Part shown: positions 16,698 through 24,977 of the stretch, piece by piece
Layout: the number at the start of each line of letters is the position of its first letter
Position numbering within the stretch: position 1 is the first letter of the stretch
Source of the DNA: Variovorax sp. PBS-H4
Lineage (GTDB): Bacteria; Pseudomonadota; Gammaproteobacteria; Burkholderiales; Burkholderiaceae_C
Direction of reading: 5' to 3'
Assembly: GCF_901827205.1 (NCBI RefSeq)
Contig: NZ_LR594675.1
Coordinates: 4,154,001-4,218,000 of the forward strand
DNA: 64,000 nucleotides
Position numbers and translations under genes: made by a program
Notes under the pieces: generated by a model
Database searches by the model: none
Told to the model about the DNA's origin: nothing
Seen by the model: the letters and a program-made list of their open reading frames with translations, nothing else

Positions 16698-17573
16698 GTG
16701 GAACTCAGCTTTCTCATTCAACTCCTCATCAACGGGTTGGTCATCGGCGTGATCTACGCGCTGATCGCCATGGGCCTGTCGCTCATCTTCGGCGTGCTGG
16801 AAATAGTGAACTTCGCGCACGGCGAGTTCTACATGCTGGGCGCGATGCTGGCGTACTTCCTGGCGGGCCAGCTCGGCATCGGCTACTGGCCCACCATCAT
16901 CGCCGTGGTGCTGGCTGCCGTCTGCCTGGGCTACGTGCTGTACGAGGCGCTGCTGCGCTCCGTCAGCGGCCAGAGCTTCGAGCGGAGCATCCTGCTGACT
17001 CTCGGCCTGTCGATGGTGCTGCAGAACGGCGCCGTCTACCTCTTCACCACCACGCCCAAGATGCTGCAGAGCAGCTACACCTACGCCAACGTGGTGCTCG
17101 GCGACGTCCGGGTGCCGCTGCTGCGGCTGTTCGCGCTGGGGCTCGGGCTCGCCGCCTTCGTGATGCTTTACCTGATCCTTCACCGCACGCAGGTCGGCAA
17201 GGCCATGCGCGGCGTGGCCCAGAACCGCGAGGCCGCGACCATGGTGGGCATCGACGCACGCGCGGTCTCGAGGCTGGCGGTCGCCATCGGCATCGGGCTG
17301 TCCGGCCTCGCCGGCGCGGCGCTCGCTCCGATCTACGCGGTGCATCCGCTGATGGGATTCGCGTTCGTGTTCAAGGCCTTCGCGATCATCATCATCGGCG
17401 GGCTCGGGAACGTCTCGGGCGCAGCGATCGCCGCCGTTTCGCTCGGCGTCCTCGAAAGCCTGATCGGCGGCTTCCTGCCACAGGTGATGGTCGACGGCTT
17501 CGCCTTCGGCGCCATGATCCTCATCCTGCTCATCAAGCCCGAGGGACTCTTCGGCCGCGGGGTTCGCGTATGA
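16698..17573 (+). CDS. Branched-chain-type ABC transporter permease (LivH family)
   Basis: A 291-residue inner-membrane permease. It starts with GTG and ELSFLIQLLINGLVIGVIYALIAMGLSLIFG and carries the family-typical EIVNFAHGEFYMLGAM and IIIIGGLGNVSGA segments; it ends IKPEGLFGRG. Ninety-five bases separate it from the binding-protein gene, and its stop overlaps the next ATG by four bases. It pairs with the LivM-type permease to form the membrane channel of this importer. Confidence 0.92.
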   Translation: MELSFLIQLLINGLVIGVIYALIAMGLSLIFGVLEIVNFAHGEFYMLGAMLAYFLAGQLGIGYWPTIIAVVLAAVCLGYVLYEALLRSVSGQSFERSILLTLGLSMVLQNGAVYLFTTTPKMLQSSYTYANVVLGDVRVPLLRLFALGLGLAAFVMLYLILHRTQVGKAMRGVAQNREAATMVGIDARAVSRLAVAIGIGLSGLAGAALAPIYAVHPLMGFAFVFKAFAIIIIGGLGNVSGAAIAAVSLGVLESLIGGFLPQVMVDGFAFGAMILILLIKPEGLFGRGVRV

Positions 17574-18592
17574 CGCGGCCGGTCGCATGGCTGGCCGTGG
17601 CGGCCGGGCTGCTGGCGCTGTTCGCCCTGCCCTCCTTCACCGCCAATGAATACCTGCTGGCGCTCGGTGTCAGCTTCGCTGCCTTCTCCGTGCTCTCGGG
17701 CGGACTCAACCTGGTGTACGGCTACACCGGCCTGCTTTCCTTCGCGCAGGTGGGCTTCTTCGGCCTGGGTGCCTACACGGCGGCCCTGACGGTCACCGAA
17801 CTGGACTGGTCGCTCTGGTGGGGCGCGCTGGCAGGCGGGGCGCTGGCGGCGGCCGTGGGCCTGGGCATCGGCTACTCGTCGCTGCGGCTGTCGCGCCACG
17901 CCTTCGCGATCGTGACGCTGAGCTTCGCGCTGCTTTGCATGATCGTCTCTCGCGACTGGGTGTCGCTCACGCGTGGCGCGATGGGCATCCCGGGCCTCCC
18001 GGTGCCCTCGCTCGACCTGCCGGGCGGCATCCACTGGCGGCTGAACAAGCCCTCGGACTTCTACTACCTGCTGATGGGCTTCGCGGTGCTGAGCCATGCG
18101 CTGATCTACCTGGTGGTGAGCTCGCGCCTGGGCCGCGCGCTGCGCGCCATCAAGCTGAACGAGCCGCTGGCGCAATCGCAGGGCATCAATCCACTCGGCT
18201 ACAAGCTGCTCGCCGTCACGCTGTCGGCCTTCCTGGCCGGCGTGCTGGGGGCCTTTTTCGTCTTCTACCTGACCATTGCCGACCCGTCGCTGTTCGACTT
18301 CTACTACACCGAAACCATGCTGATCATGGTCATCCTCGGCGGGCCAGGCAGCTTCTGGGGCGTGCTCTTCGCGACCGCCGTCCTGTCGGCACTGCCCGAC
18401 CTGCTGCGCTTCACCACCGACCTGCGCATGGTGCTCTACGGCCTGATCCTCATCGCGGCCATGCTGGTGTTTCCGGGCGGCATCGGCGGCTGGTTCGAGC
18501 GGCGGCGCATCGCGCGCTGGCGCAACCGCCCCTACGGCGATCCGGCCGACCGGACCAGCGCAGGCAAGCGCCTTCCGGAGCCAGGCCAGTGA
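17570..18592 (+). CDS. Branched-chain-type ABC transporter permease (LivM family)
   Basis: A 340-residue polytopic permease. The LivM marks are NLVYGYTGLLSFAQVGFFGLGAYTAAL, the GLPVPSLDLPGG loop and the VILGGPGSFWG segment near the C-terminus. It starts in the ATGA overlap with the LivH-type gene and ends in a GTGA overlap with the LivG-type gene, so translation of the set is coupled. Confidence 0.92.
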   Translation: MTRPVAWLAVAAGLLALFALPSFTANEYLLALGVSFAAFSVLSGGLNLVYGYTGLLSFAQVGFFGLGAYTAALTVTELDWSLWWGALAGGALAAAVGLGIGYSSLRLSRHAFAIVTLSFALLCMIVSRDWVSLTRGAMGIPGLPVPSLDLPGGIHWRLNKPSDFYYLLMGFAVLSHALIYLVVSSRLGRALRAIKLNEPLAQSQGINPLGYKLLAVTLSAFLAGVLGAFFVFYLTIADPSLFDFYYTETMLIMVILGGPGSFWGVLFATAVLSALPDLLRFTTDLRMVLYGLILIAAMLVFPGGIGGWFERRRIARWRNRPYGDPADRTSAGKRLPEPGQ

Positions 18593-19386
18593 GCACGAAT
18601 CCACCCCTGCTGGAAGTGCGCGGCCTCACCAAGCGCTACCTGGGCCTCACGGCCGTGGACCGCCTCGACTACCAGGTCGAAGCCGGCTCCATCGTGGGAC
18701 TCATCGGCCCCAACGGATCGGGCAAGAGCACCAGCATCGACTGCATCAGCGGCTTTCAGCGTGCCGATGAAGGCGAATGGTTCCTCGAGGGCAAGCCGCT
18801 GGCCGGCCTGTTGCCGCACAGGATCGCGCGTGCCGGCCTCACGCGCACCTTCCAGACGGTGCGCGCCTACGACGACATGAGCCTGCTCGACAACCTGCGC
18901 GTTGCCGCGCAGGAGAGCGACGGCTGCGGGTGGCTCGCTTCGTTGCGCCGCAGCCGGGCGGTGCGCGACAAGGAGGCTGCCGCCGCGCGTCGGGGCCGCG
19001 AGTTGCTGGACACCGTGGGACTGCTGGCCTATGCGGACGCACCCGCCGCGATCCTCTCGTATGGCCAGCGCAAGCTGCTCGCGATCGCGGCGAGCATGAT
19101 GGCCCGGCCGCGCCTGGTGGTGCTCGATGAACCGGTGGCCGGCGTCAACCCGACCATGGTGCGGCACATCGAGACCGTGATCCGAAAGCTCAACGCCGAG
19201 GGCGTGACGCTGGTGATCGTGGAACACAACGTCGACTTCATCATGAATCTCTGCCAGCGCGTCGTCGTCCTCGAATCGGGCCGCAAGATCGCGGACGGGG
19301 CGCCTGGCCTCATCCGCAGCGACCCGCGCGTCCTCGCCGCCTACCTCGGCAAGCAAGGCGCGGAAGCCGAGGCCGGCCATGTCTGA
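18589..19386 (+). CDS. Branched-chain-type ABC transporter ATPase (LivG family)
   Basis: A 265-residue ATPase. Walker A GPNGSGKST lies near residue 40, the signature position reads LSYGQRK and Walker B is LVVLDEPVAGVNP, followed by the switch His in VEHNVDF. The GTG start at 18589 overlaps the preceding stop (GTGA) and gives the typical LivG length. It ends 8 bases inside the next gene. Confidence 0.92.
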   Translation: MSTNPPLLEVRGLTKRYLGLTAVDRLDYQVEAGSIVGLIGPNGSGKSTSIDCISGFQRADEGEWFLEGKPLAGLLPHRIARAGLTRTFQTVRAYDDMSLLDNLRVAAQESDGCGWLASLRRSRAVRDKEAAAARRGRELLDTVGLLAYADAPAAILSYGQRKLLAIAASMMARPRLVVLDEPVAGVNPTMVRHIETVIRKLNAEGVTLVIVEHNVDFIMNLCQRVVVLESGRKIADGAPGLIRSDPRVLAAYLGKQGAEAEAGHV

Positions 19387-20116
19387 GCCGCAGGTACGCC
19401 AGCCGCTGCTCGAATTCGATGCCCTCTCCGCCGGCTACGGAGACAATCCGATCGTGCGCGACTTCAGCGCCCGCATCGACAGCGGCAGCATCACGACGAT
19501 CATCGGCCCCAACGGCGCCGGCAAGTCGACCTTGCTCAAGGCGGTGTACGGGCTCAACCGCCACTTCAGCGGGAGCCTGCGTTTTGCAGGAGAGGCCATC
19601 GAGCAGCTGTCCTCGCGCGAGCGGCTGCGGCGCGGCATCGGTTTCGTGCCGCAGGGGCGCTGCAACTTTCCGCTGATGACGGTGCGGGAGAACCTGGAGC
19701 TCGGCGCCTACACGCTGAAGGGAGCCGCCGTTGCGCAGGCCATGGAGCGCGTGATCGAACAGTTCCCCATGCTCGGTGCCAAGCTCAAGGTGCTGGCAGG
19801 CAATCTCAGCGGCGGCGAGCAGCAGGTGCTCGAGACCGCGATGGTGCTCGAGGCGCAACCCCGCCTGCTGCTGCTGGACGAGCCCTCGCTGGGCCTGTCG
19901 CCGGGCAACCAGGACCAGATCTTCGATTCGATCGCCACCCTGCGCAGCAACGGCCTCACCGTGCTGGTGGTGGAGCAGAACGCGCACGGCGCGCTGCAGA
20001 TCTCCGACACCGGCATCGTCATGGAACTGGGGCGCCTCTTCCTGATGAAGAGCGCGGCCGAGGTGATCTCGGACCCGCGCATCAAGGTGGCCTACCTGGG
20101 CGGCTCGGCGGCCTGA
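19379..20116 (+). CDS. Branched-chain-type ABC transporter ATPase (LivF family)
   Basis: A 245-residue ATPase. Walker A GPNGAGKST, the LivF-typical VPQGRCNFPLMTVRENLELGAY segment, signature LSGGEQQ and Walker B LLLLDEPSLGLSP are all present. Last gene of the importer operon; it converges on the 787-residue gene with a 16-base gap that carries an inverted repeat. Confidence 0.92.
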   Translation: MSEPQVRQPLLEFDALSAGYGDNPIVRDFSARIDSGSITTIIGPNGAGKSTLLKAVYGLNRHFSGSLRFAGEAIEQLSSRERLRRGIGFVPQGRCNFPLMTVRENLELGAYTLKGAAVAQAMERVIEQFPMLGAKLKVLAGNLSGGEQQVLETAMVLEAQPRLLLLDEPSLGLSPGNQDQIFDSIATLRSNGLTVLVVEQNAHGALQISDTGIVMELGRLFLMKSAAEVISDPRIKVAYLGGSAA

Positions 20117-20134
20117 GCCGCCGGCCGCCGGCTC
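20115..20134. terminator. Candidate stem-loop at a convergent gene junction
   Basis: GAGCCG (20115-20120) and CGGCTC (20129-20134) form a 6-base stem around a GC-rich 8-base loop, exactly between two convergent genes. There is no T-run on either strand, so intrinsic termination is uncertain. Confidence 0.3.
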
Positions 20135-22496
20135 ACTCGTCGGCCGGCACCGACTCGATGGTCGGCGTGACCCGCCCGGTCTTCTTCGGTGTCGCCGCCA
20201 GCATCGCGACCCGCGCCTTCTCGGCGCGCTCGGCGGGCAGGCGCGTGATGCGGATGGCGCGCTCGACGAAGTCGTTCTCGTCGCCCTGGATCATCAGGTC
20301 GAGGAAGGTCGTGATGCCCTCGAGCTTGGTGCGCAGCGTCGCCTTGTCTGCGTCCTTGCGGGTCTTGCTGTTGCTCAGCTGGGCCTGGATGGTGCGCACG
20401 ATGCGCGGCGCGAAATAGCGTGCGGGCTCGTCGTCCACCTGCACCCGGTAGGCGCCCAGCGGGTCCACGCCCTCGACGCACAGCGGCTGCGCACGGCACA
20501 CGCTGACGGTGATTCGCGTCTCGCCGGCGGCCACGATGCGCCGGGCATCCAGGACCACGATGCCCTTGTTGCTCGGCTGGCGCAGCAATGGCTCGTCGGG
20601 GCTGCGGTCGCTGAACTTCAGCGATACCTCGGCACCGGCCGCCAGCGGCGGCAGCGTCACGAATCCGCCAGAGGCCACGTGCACGAGCTCGTCCTCGCCT
20701 TGCCACACGCTCGCAAAGGGCCGCTTCTGCTCCAGCACCATGCCGGCGATCCGCCGCGCCGTGGGATTGCGCACCGTCACCGACATGCCATCCTCGCTCG
20801 TGAGCACGACGAGATCCTCGTAGTCGGCCATGCGCTGGTAGAGGTCCCGCTGCGTCGCGATCCAGTAGTTGCTGCGCTCGGCCAGGTTGATGCAGTACCG
20901 CACGTAGTCGAGCGAGCCCTTGCCGTCGTTGACGGACGGGTCGCGCGCCAGCTCCGGGTGGTATTGGAAGCTGAAGACGCCGTTCTCCAGCACATCGTCG
21001 ACGCCGCGCTGGCGCGCACTGTGGCCGCCGAAGATGGTTTCGACCAGTTCGTACGCCGCGTCGTATTCGTGCGTGCGATCCCACCCGCGCATCGGCCGCC
21101 ATTCGGCATCGGTGGTGACCACCGCATGAAAGGGGTACCAGATGCCCGGCGTGGCGATGGTGCGCCGCAAATCGGTGATGTAGGTCAGCTCCTTGCCACC
21201 GATCGCGCCTTCGACCATCGCGTTGGGGTCGCGCACCCCGTACTCGATCATGTGGTAGTAGCAGAAGGTGCACATGCCCAGCACGCTCTCGTGGTTCGCG
21301 TACAGGTAGTCCATGGCGTCCAGCGTTTCCGGATGCATGTGGCCGCCCGCGTGGCGCCCGCAGGTGCAGACCGTGAAGCCCAGGCTTCTCTCGGCGTTGA
21401 TCAGGTGCGTGAAAAGACCGGTGCCGTAAATGGCCGTGGGCGGGTCCCCGATCGAGCTGTCGTTGTGCAGTGCCGGCTCGATGAAGTTGTTGCGGGTCGT
21501 CCGTGCCACCCAATCCTTCGCCATGGGCTCGGTGATGTTGGTGGAGAAGCCCGGGTCCTCGATGTCGTAGCTGCCGGGGATGAGGTTTTGCAGCTGGTAG
21601 TCGAGCATCGTGTAGTCGCGCATGCCGTGCACGTCGTGCCGGAACGAGAGCACCCCGTCGTAGGTGCCGAAGGCACGCAGCCGCGTCGACCAGAGGTCTG
21701 CCAGCCCGACATCGCGCAACAGGCGGCGAATGAAGAAGAGCAGCGTGTCGCCCCAATGCGTCGGGTTGGCCCAGTGCCGCACCGGCTCGACATTGAGGTG
21801 CGCCTGCATCATCCCGCCGATCAGTTCGAAGACCTGGTTGGCAATGAAGACCGTGCGATCGGTGGTCACGATGCCGGGTCCGATCCGGCGCGATTGGACG
21901 GTCTGCGCATTGCTCAGGTCACCCGCGAAAGCCATCAGGTCGGCCAGCACCCGGCTGCCCGCCGCCGGCTCGACCCGCTGCACCCTGTGGCCGGCATAGC
22001 CGCTGACGTAGAGCGGCTCCCAGGCCGGGCCCGAGAAAGGCGAGTTCTCGAGCCATTGCCAGCCGGTGTAGCCTTCGGCCTGCACCGATTCGATCGACTG
22101 GAGACCGAGCAGTGCGGGCGGCAGGTTGGTCTTGCCCGACACGATCAGGCGACCCTGGGTGCGCCCCAGCCACTGGGTAATGCGTGCGATGGTGGTGTCT
22201 GCCAGATGCGCGGCATTGGGAATCAGCAGTGCCCGGCAGTCGGCCAGCACGGCGTCGTCGAGCGAGGCTTCTTCGACGAGGTCGTGCTTGAGATTGCAAC
22301 GGGCCAGCAGCAGGCCTGCCGCATTCGGGGCGAGGTAGGCGTACTCACCCTTGAGCCAGGTGCGCTGCTCGCCGAAAGCGCTGTCGAAACGGTACGTCTC
22401 GCTGCGCTCTGCAGCTTCAGATGCATAAGCGGCGCGGCTGCGCTCGCTGAAAAGAACCACGAGCCGGTGTCCACGCGGACCTCGCCATGCATTCAT
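20133..22496 (-). CDS. Large protein of unknown function with deacetylase-like core
   Basis: A 787-residue protein that I cannot assign. Residues about 95-125 (LLIPNAAHLADTTIARITQWLGRTQGRLIVSGK) resemble the class I amidotransferase-like domain seen in beta-galactosidase trimerisation modules. The middle has VLSFRHDVHGMRDYTMLDY, like the first motif of NodB/polysaccharide-deacetylase folds, then a Cys/His-rich stretch (CTCGRHAGGHMHPE and MCTFCYYH) and WYPFHAVVTTD, which could be a metal site. The C-terminal third is beta-rich, then helical. No signal peptide is seen. The ATG at 22496 is preceded by GGAAGG. It is downstream of the aldehyde dehydrogenase and a binding-protein-like gene. Confidence 0.75.
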   Translation of the reverse strand: MNAWRGPRGHRLVVLFSERSRAAYASEAAERSETYRFDSAFGEQRTWLKGEYAYLAPNAAGLLLARCNLKHDLVEEASLDDAVLADCRALLIPNAAHLADTTIARITQWLGRTQGRLIVSGKTNLPPALLGLQSIESVQAEGYTGWQWLENSPFSGPAWEPLYVSGYAGHRVQRVEPAAGSRVLADLMAFAGDLSNAQTVQSRRIGPGIVTTDRTVFIANQVFELIGGMMQAHLNVEPVRHWANPTHWGDTLLFFIRRLLRDVGLADLWSTRLRAFGTYDGVLSFRHDVHGMRDYTMLDYQLQNLIPGSYDIEDPGFSTNITEPMAKDWVARTTRNNFIEPALHNDSSIGDPPTAIYGTGLFTHLINAERSLGFTVCTCGRHAGGHMHPETLDAMDYLYANHESVLGMCTFCYYHMIEYGVRDPNAMVEGAIGGKELTYITDLRRTIATPGIWYPFHAVVTTDAEWRPMRGWDRTHEYDAAYELVETIFGGHSARQRGVDDVLENGVFSFQYHPELARDPSVNDGKGSLDYVRYCINLAERSNYWIATQRDLYQRMADYEDLVVLTSEDGMSVTVRNPTARRIAGMVLEQKRPFASVWQGEDELVHVASGGFVTLPPLAAGAEVSLKFSDRSPDEPLLRQPSNKGIVVLDARRIVAAGETRITVSVCRAQPLCVEGVDPLGAYRVQVDDEPARYFAPRIVRTIQAQLSNSKTRKDADKATLRTKLEGITTFLDLMIQGDENDFVERAIRITRLPAERAEKARVAMLAATPKKTGRVTPTIESVPADE

Positions 22497-22599
22497 GTGC
22501 TGCCTTCCAAGGAGGTGTGACGGACCATGCTCCTCAGACGATCCGGAAGTACATGCCGTCTCGGCAAATACTAGCGCAGGTCGATTCGGACCCGCTGTC

Positions 22600-23352
22600 T
22601 CAATCCGGCGCCGAAGACGCGACCGCGGCGCCCTCGATGCCGTGGCGCGCCAGCGATGCGGCGACGAAGCCGCTCGCCTTCTGCATCTCCACATAGCGAC
22701 GCAGCAAGGCCAAGGCCTCGGGCGGGCGCCCCTTTGGCAGGCCCATCGCCTGCTGGATCAACATGAAGTGCCCCGGGAGCAAGCGCAGGCCGGATACGCG
22801 GAGTGCGTCGGCTTCCATTTGTTGCTTCACCCCCGCGGCCACGTCGAGGTTCTGCTCGATGAACAGGTTGACGACGTCGCTGGAAAACGGTGTATGTACC
22901 AAGGTGGCGTTCTTCATCTCCCGGGTGAGGAACAGGTCGTAGGCGCTGCCCTTGGCCACTGCCACGCGATGGCCCGGCACATCGACCTCCTCATGGGTCT
23001 TGAGACGAGACTCGTTGCGCACCAGGTACGCACCTTCGATGACGACATAGGCCGCGGTGAAATCGATGCCCGCGCCGCGCACGGGATCGATGGCGAAGAA
23101 TCCGATGTCGCACTGCTGGTTCGTGACTGCATCCACCGAGGCGGCCGCCGCCTTGAAAACGGTCATTTTCAAGCCGACGCCCAGCGCCTCGGCCAGGCCG
23201 CCTGCCATGTCGATCGAAACGCCCACCGGCTGGCCGGCCGGGTCCAGGTTGGCAAGGATGGGATTGCCCACGTTGATGGCGGCGCGCAGCACGCCCGTGG
23301 GCGCAAGGATGCGGACGAGTTCGGGCGTGAGGTCGAGGGTGGTGTGGTTCAT
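22600..23352 (-). CDS. Amino-acid-type ABC transporter binding protein (family 3) without signal peptide
   Basis: A 250-residue protein with the SBP_bac_3 fold pattern: VLRAAINVGNPILANLDPAGQPVGVSIDMAGGLAEALGV, then DIGFFAIDPVRGAGIDFTAAYV and VAVAKGSAYDLFL. Family members are normally periplasmic, but neither this start nor the codons upstream encode a hydrophobic signal. It either stays in the cytoplasm, as a binding or enzyme-like protein (cyclohexadienyl-dehydratase-type proteins share this fold), or is exported in another way. No cognate permease or ATPase genes lie nearby. It starts 13 bases after the aldehyde dehydrogenase stop. Confidence 0.82.
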   Translation of the reverse strand: MNHTTLDLTPELVRILAPTGVLRAAINVGNPILANLDPAGQPVGVSIDMAGGLAEALGVGLKMTVFKAAAASVDAVTNQQCDIGFFAIDPVRGAGIDFTAAYVVIEGAYLVRNESRLKTHEEVDVPGHRVAVAKGSAYDLFLTREMKNATLVHTPFSSDVVNLFIEQNLDVAAGVKQQMEADALRVSGLRLLPGHFMLIQQAMGLPKGRPPEALALLRRYVEMQKASGFVAASLARHGIEGAAVASSAPD

Positions 23353-23365
23353 GGGCGGTAAACGT

Positions 23366-24844
23366 TCATGCCTTGATGGCGAACGGATCGCGCACCTCAT
23401 CGGAGAAGTCCACCATCACGTTCTTGCTCACGGTGAACTCTAGCAGCCCCTGCTCGCCGCGCTCACGGCCGTAGCCGCTTTCCTTGACGCCGCCGAACGG
23501 GCCTTGCGGCGACACCATGCGGTAGGTGTTGACCCAGACCACACCGCTGCGAATCTCGCGTGTCATGCGCATCGCCCGTGAGATGTCGCGGGTCCAGACG
23601 CCGGACGCCAGGCCGTAAGGCGTGTCGTTGGCGATGCGGAGTGCTTCTTCCTCGGTCTCGAAGGGGATCATCGACAGCACGGGCCCGAAGATCTCTTCCT
23701 GTGCAAGCCGCATGCGGTTGTCCACGTCGGCGAAGATGGTCGGCTGCACGAAGAAGCCGCGAGCAAGCTCCTGCTTCGAGGCGCGATCACCACCCGTCAC
23801 GAGGCGCGCGCCTTCCTTCTTGCCCTCGGCGATGCAATCGAGGATGCGCCGAAACTGCGGTTCGTTGGCGGCAGTGCCCATTTCCGTCGTGCGTTGGCGC
23901 GGATCGCCCATCACGATCTTTTCCGCGCGCACGACCAGGCGGCGCATCATCTCGTCATAGATCGGGCGCTGCACCAACAGGCGAGAGCCGGCGATGCAGG
24001 TCTGCCCGGCTGCCGCGAAGATGCCTGCGAGCGCGCCCACTTCAGCCTTGTCGATGTCCGCATCGGCAAACACGATATTGGGCGACTTGCCGCCAAGTTC
24101 CAGGATCACGGGCGTGAGATGGCGTCCCGCCATTGCCGCGATCTCGCGTCCGCCGCGGCCGCTGCCGGTAAAGCTGATCTTGTCCAGGCCGCCGCCGCTC
24201 ACCAGCGCCTTGCCGATCTCCACGCCTCCCGTTACCACGTTGATCACGCCGGGAGGGAACCCCGCCTCCTCGGCAAGCTTGGCGAACTCCAGCGTGGTGG
24301 CGCTCGCGTGCTCGGAAGGCTTGATCACCAGGCAATTGCCAGCCGCGAGCGCCGCAGGCAACTTGTTGCCCAACAAGGCGATGGGCGAATTCCAGGAGGT
24401 GATCACGCCCACGACGCCACAGGGCTCGCGCACCGCGTAGTCGAAGACATCACGCTGGTCCAGCGGGATCACCGCGCCCCAGATCTTGTCGGCATAGCCC
24501 GCGAAGAAGTTGAACGTGCGCGCGACATACAGCATCTGCGCATGCGTCTCGCGGATGGTCTTGCCGTTGTCCGTGCTTTCCAGCAGGGCCATGCGCTCGG
24601 CGTTCTGTTCCAGCAGTTGCGCCAGCCGGTTGAGCAGTTTGGCGCGCTGCATGCCGGTCGTCATGCGCCAGGTGGTCTCGAAGGCGTGGCGCGCCGCCGC
24701 CACCGCGTCGCGCACGTCGCTTTCGGTGGCCTCGGCGACTTCTGCCCAGACCTCCTGGTTGAACGGGTTGATGGCGGAGAACGAGGCGCCGCCCGATCCC
24801 TCCTTCCATTCGCCGCCTATGTAGAGCCTGTAGCGAGAGTTCAT
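23366..24844 (-). CDS. Aldehyde dehydrogenase (NAD(P)-dependent)
   Basis: A 492-residue ALDH superfamily enzyme that oxidises an aldehyde to the carboxylate. The general-base Glu lies in LELGGKSPNIV, the cofactor loop in FTGSGRGGREIA, and the catalytic Cys in AAGQTCIAGSRL near residue 291. The C-terminal GVWVNTYR and PFGGVKESGYGRERG motifs are present. It is divergent from a GMC-family alcohol oxidase, so the pair probably carries out alcohol to aldehyde to acid steps, in the manner of choline oxidation. The actual substrate is unknown. Confidence 0.93.
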   Translation of the reverse strand: MNSRYRLYIGGEWKEGSGGASFSAINPFNQEVWAEVAEATESDVRDAVAAARHAFETTWRMTTGMQRAKLLNRLAQLLEQNAERMALLESTDNGKTIRETHAQMLYVARTFNFFAGYADKIWGAVIPLDQRDVFDYAVREPCGVVGVITSWNSPIALLGNKLPAALAAGNCLVIKPSEHASATTLEFAKLAEEAGFPPGVINVVTGGVEIGKALVSGGGLDKISFTGSGRGGREIAAMAGRHLTPVILELGGKSPNIVFADADIDKAEVGALAGIFAAAGQTCIAGSRLLVQRPIYDEMMRRLVVRAEKIVMGDPRQRTTEMGTAANEPQFRRILDCIAEGKKEGARLVTGGDRASKQELARGFFVQPTIFADVDNRMRLAQEEIFGPVLSMIPFETEEEALRIANDTPYGLASGVWTRDISRAMRMTREIRSGVVWVNTYRMVSPQGPFGGVKESGYGRERGEQGLLEFTVSKNVMVDFSDEVRDPFAIKA

Positions 24845-24977
24845 GGGCCGAAAGGATAGTCCCGCCGCGCAGTCCGGAGCATTCCAGTTTGCGATGAATG
24901 GATGCCGAAAGATTATTTTCAATCATGCTGGCTCTGCAGCAGACTGCCCGTCGCAAGAGCAAAAAGGGACAGTGTCG

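Noticed and set aside
20679..22520. 613-codon open frame on the plus strand
   Set aside because: Antisense to the 787-residue gene. The minus-strand frame has balanced composition, conserved-looking Cys/His motifs and a ribosome site, so it was preferred.
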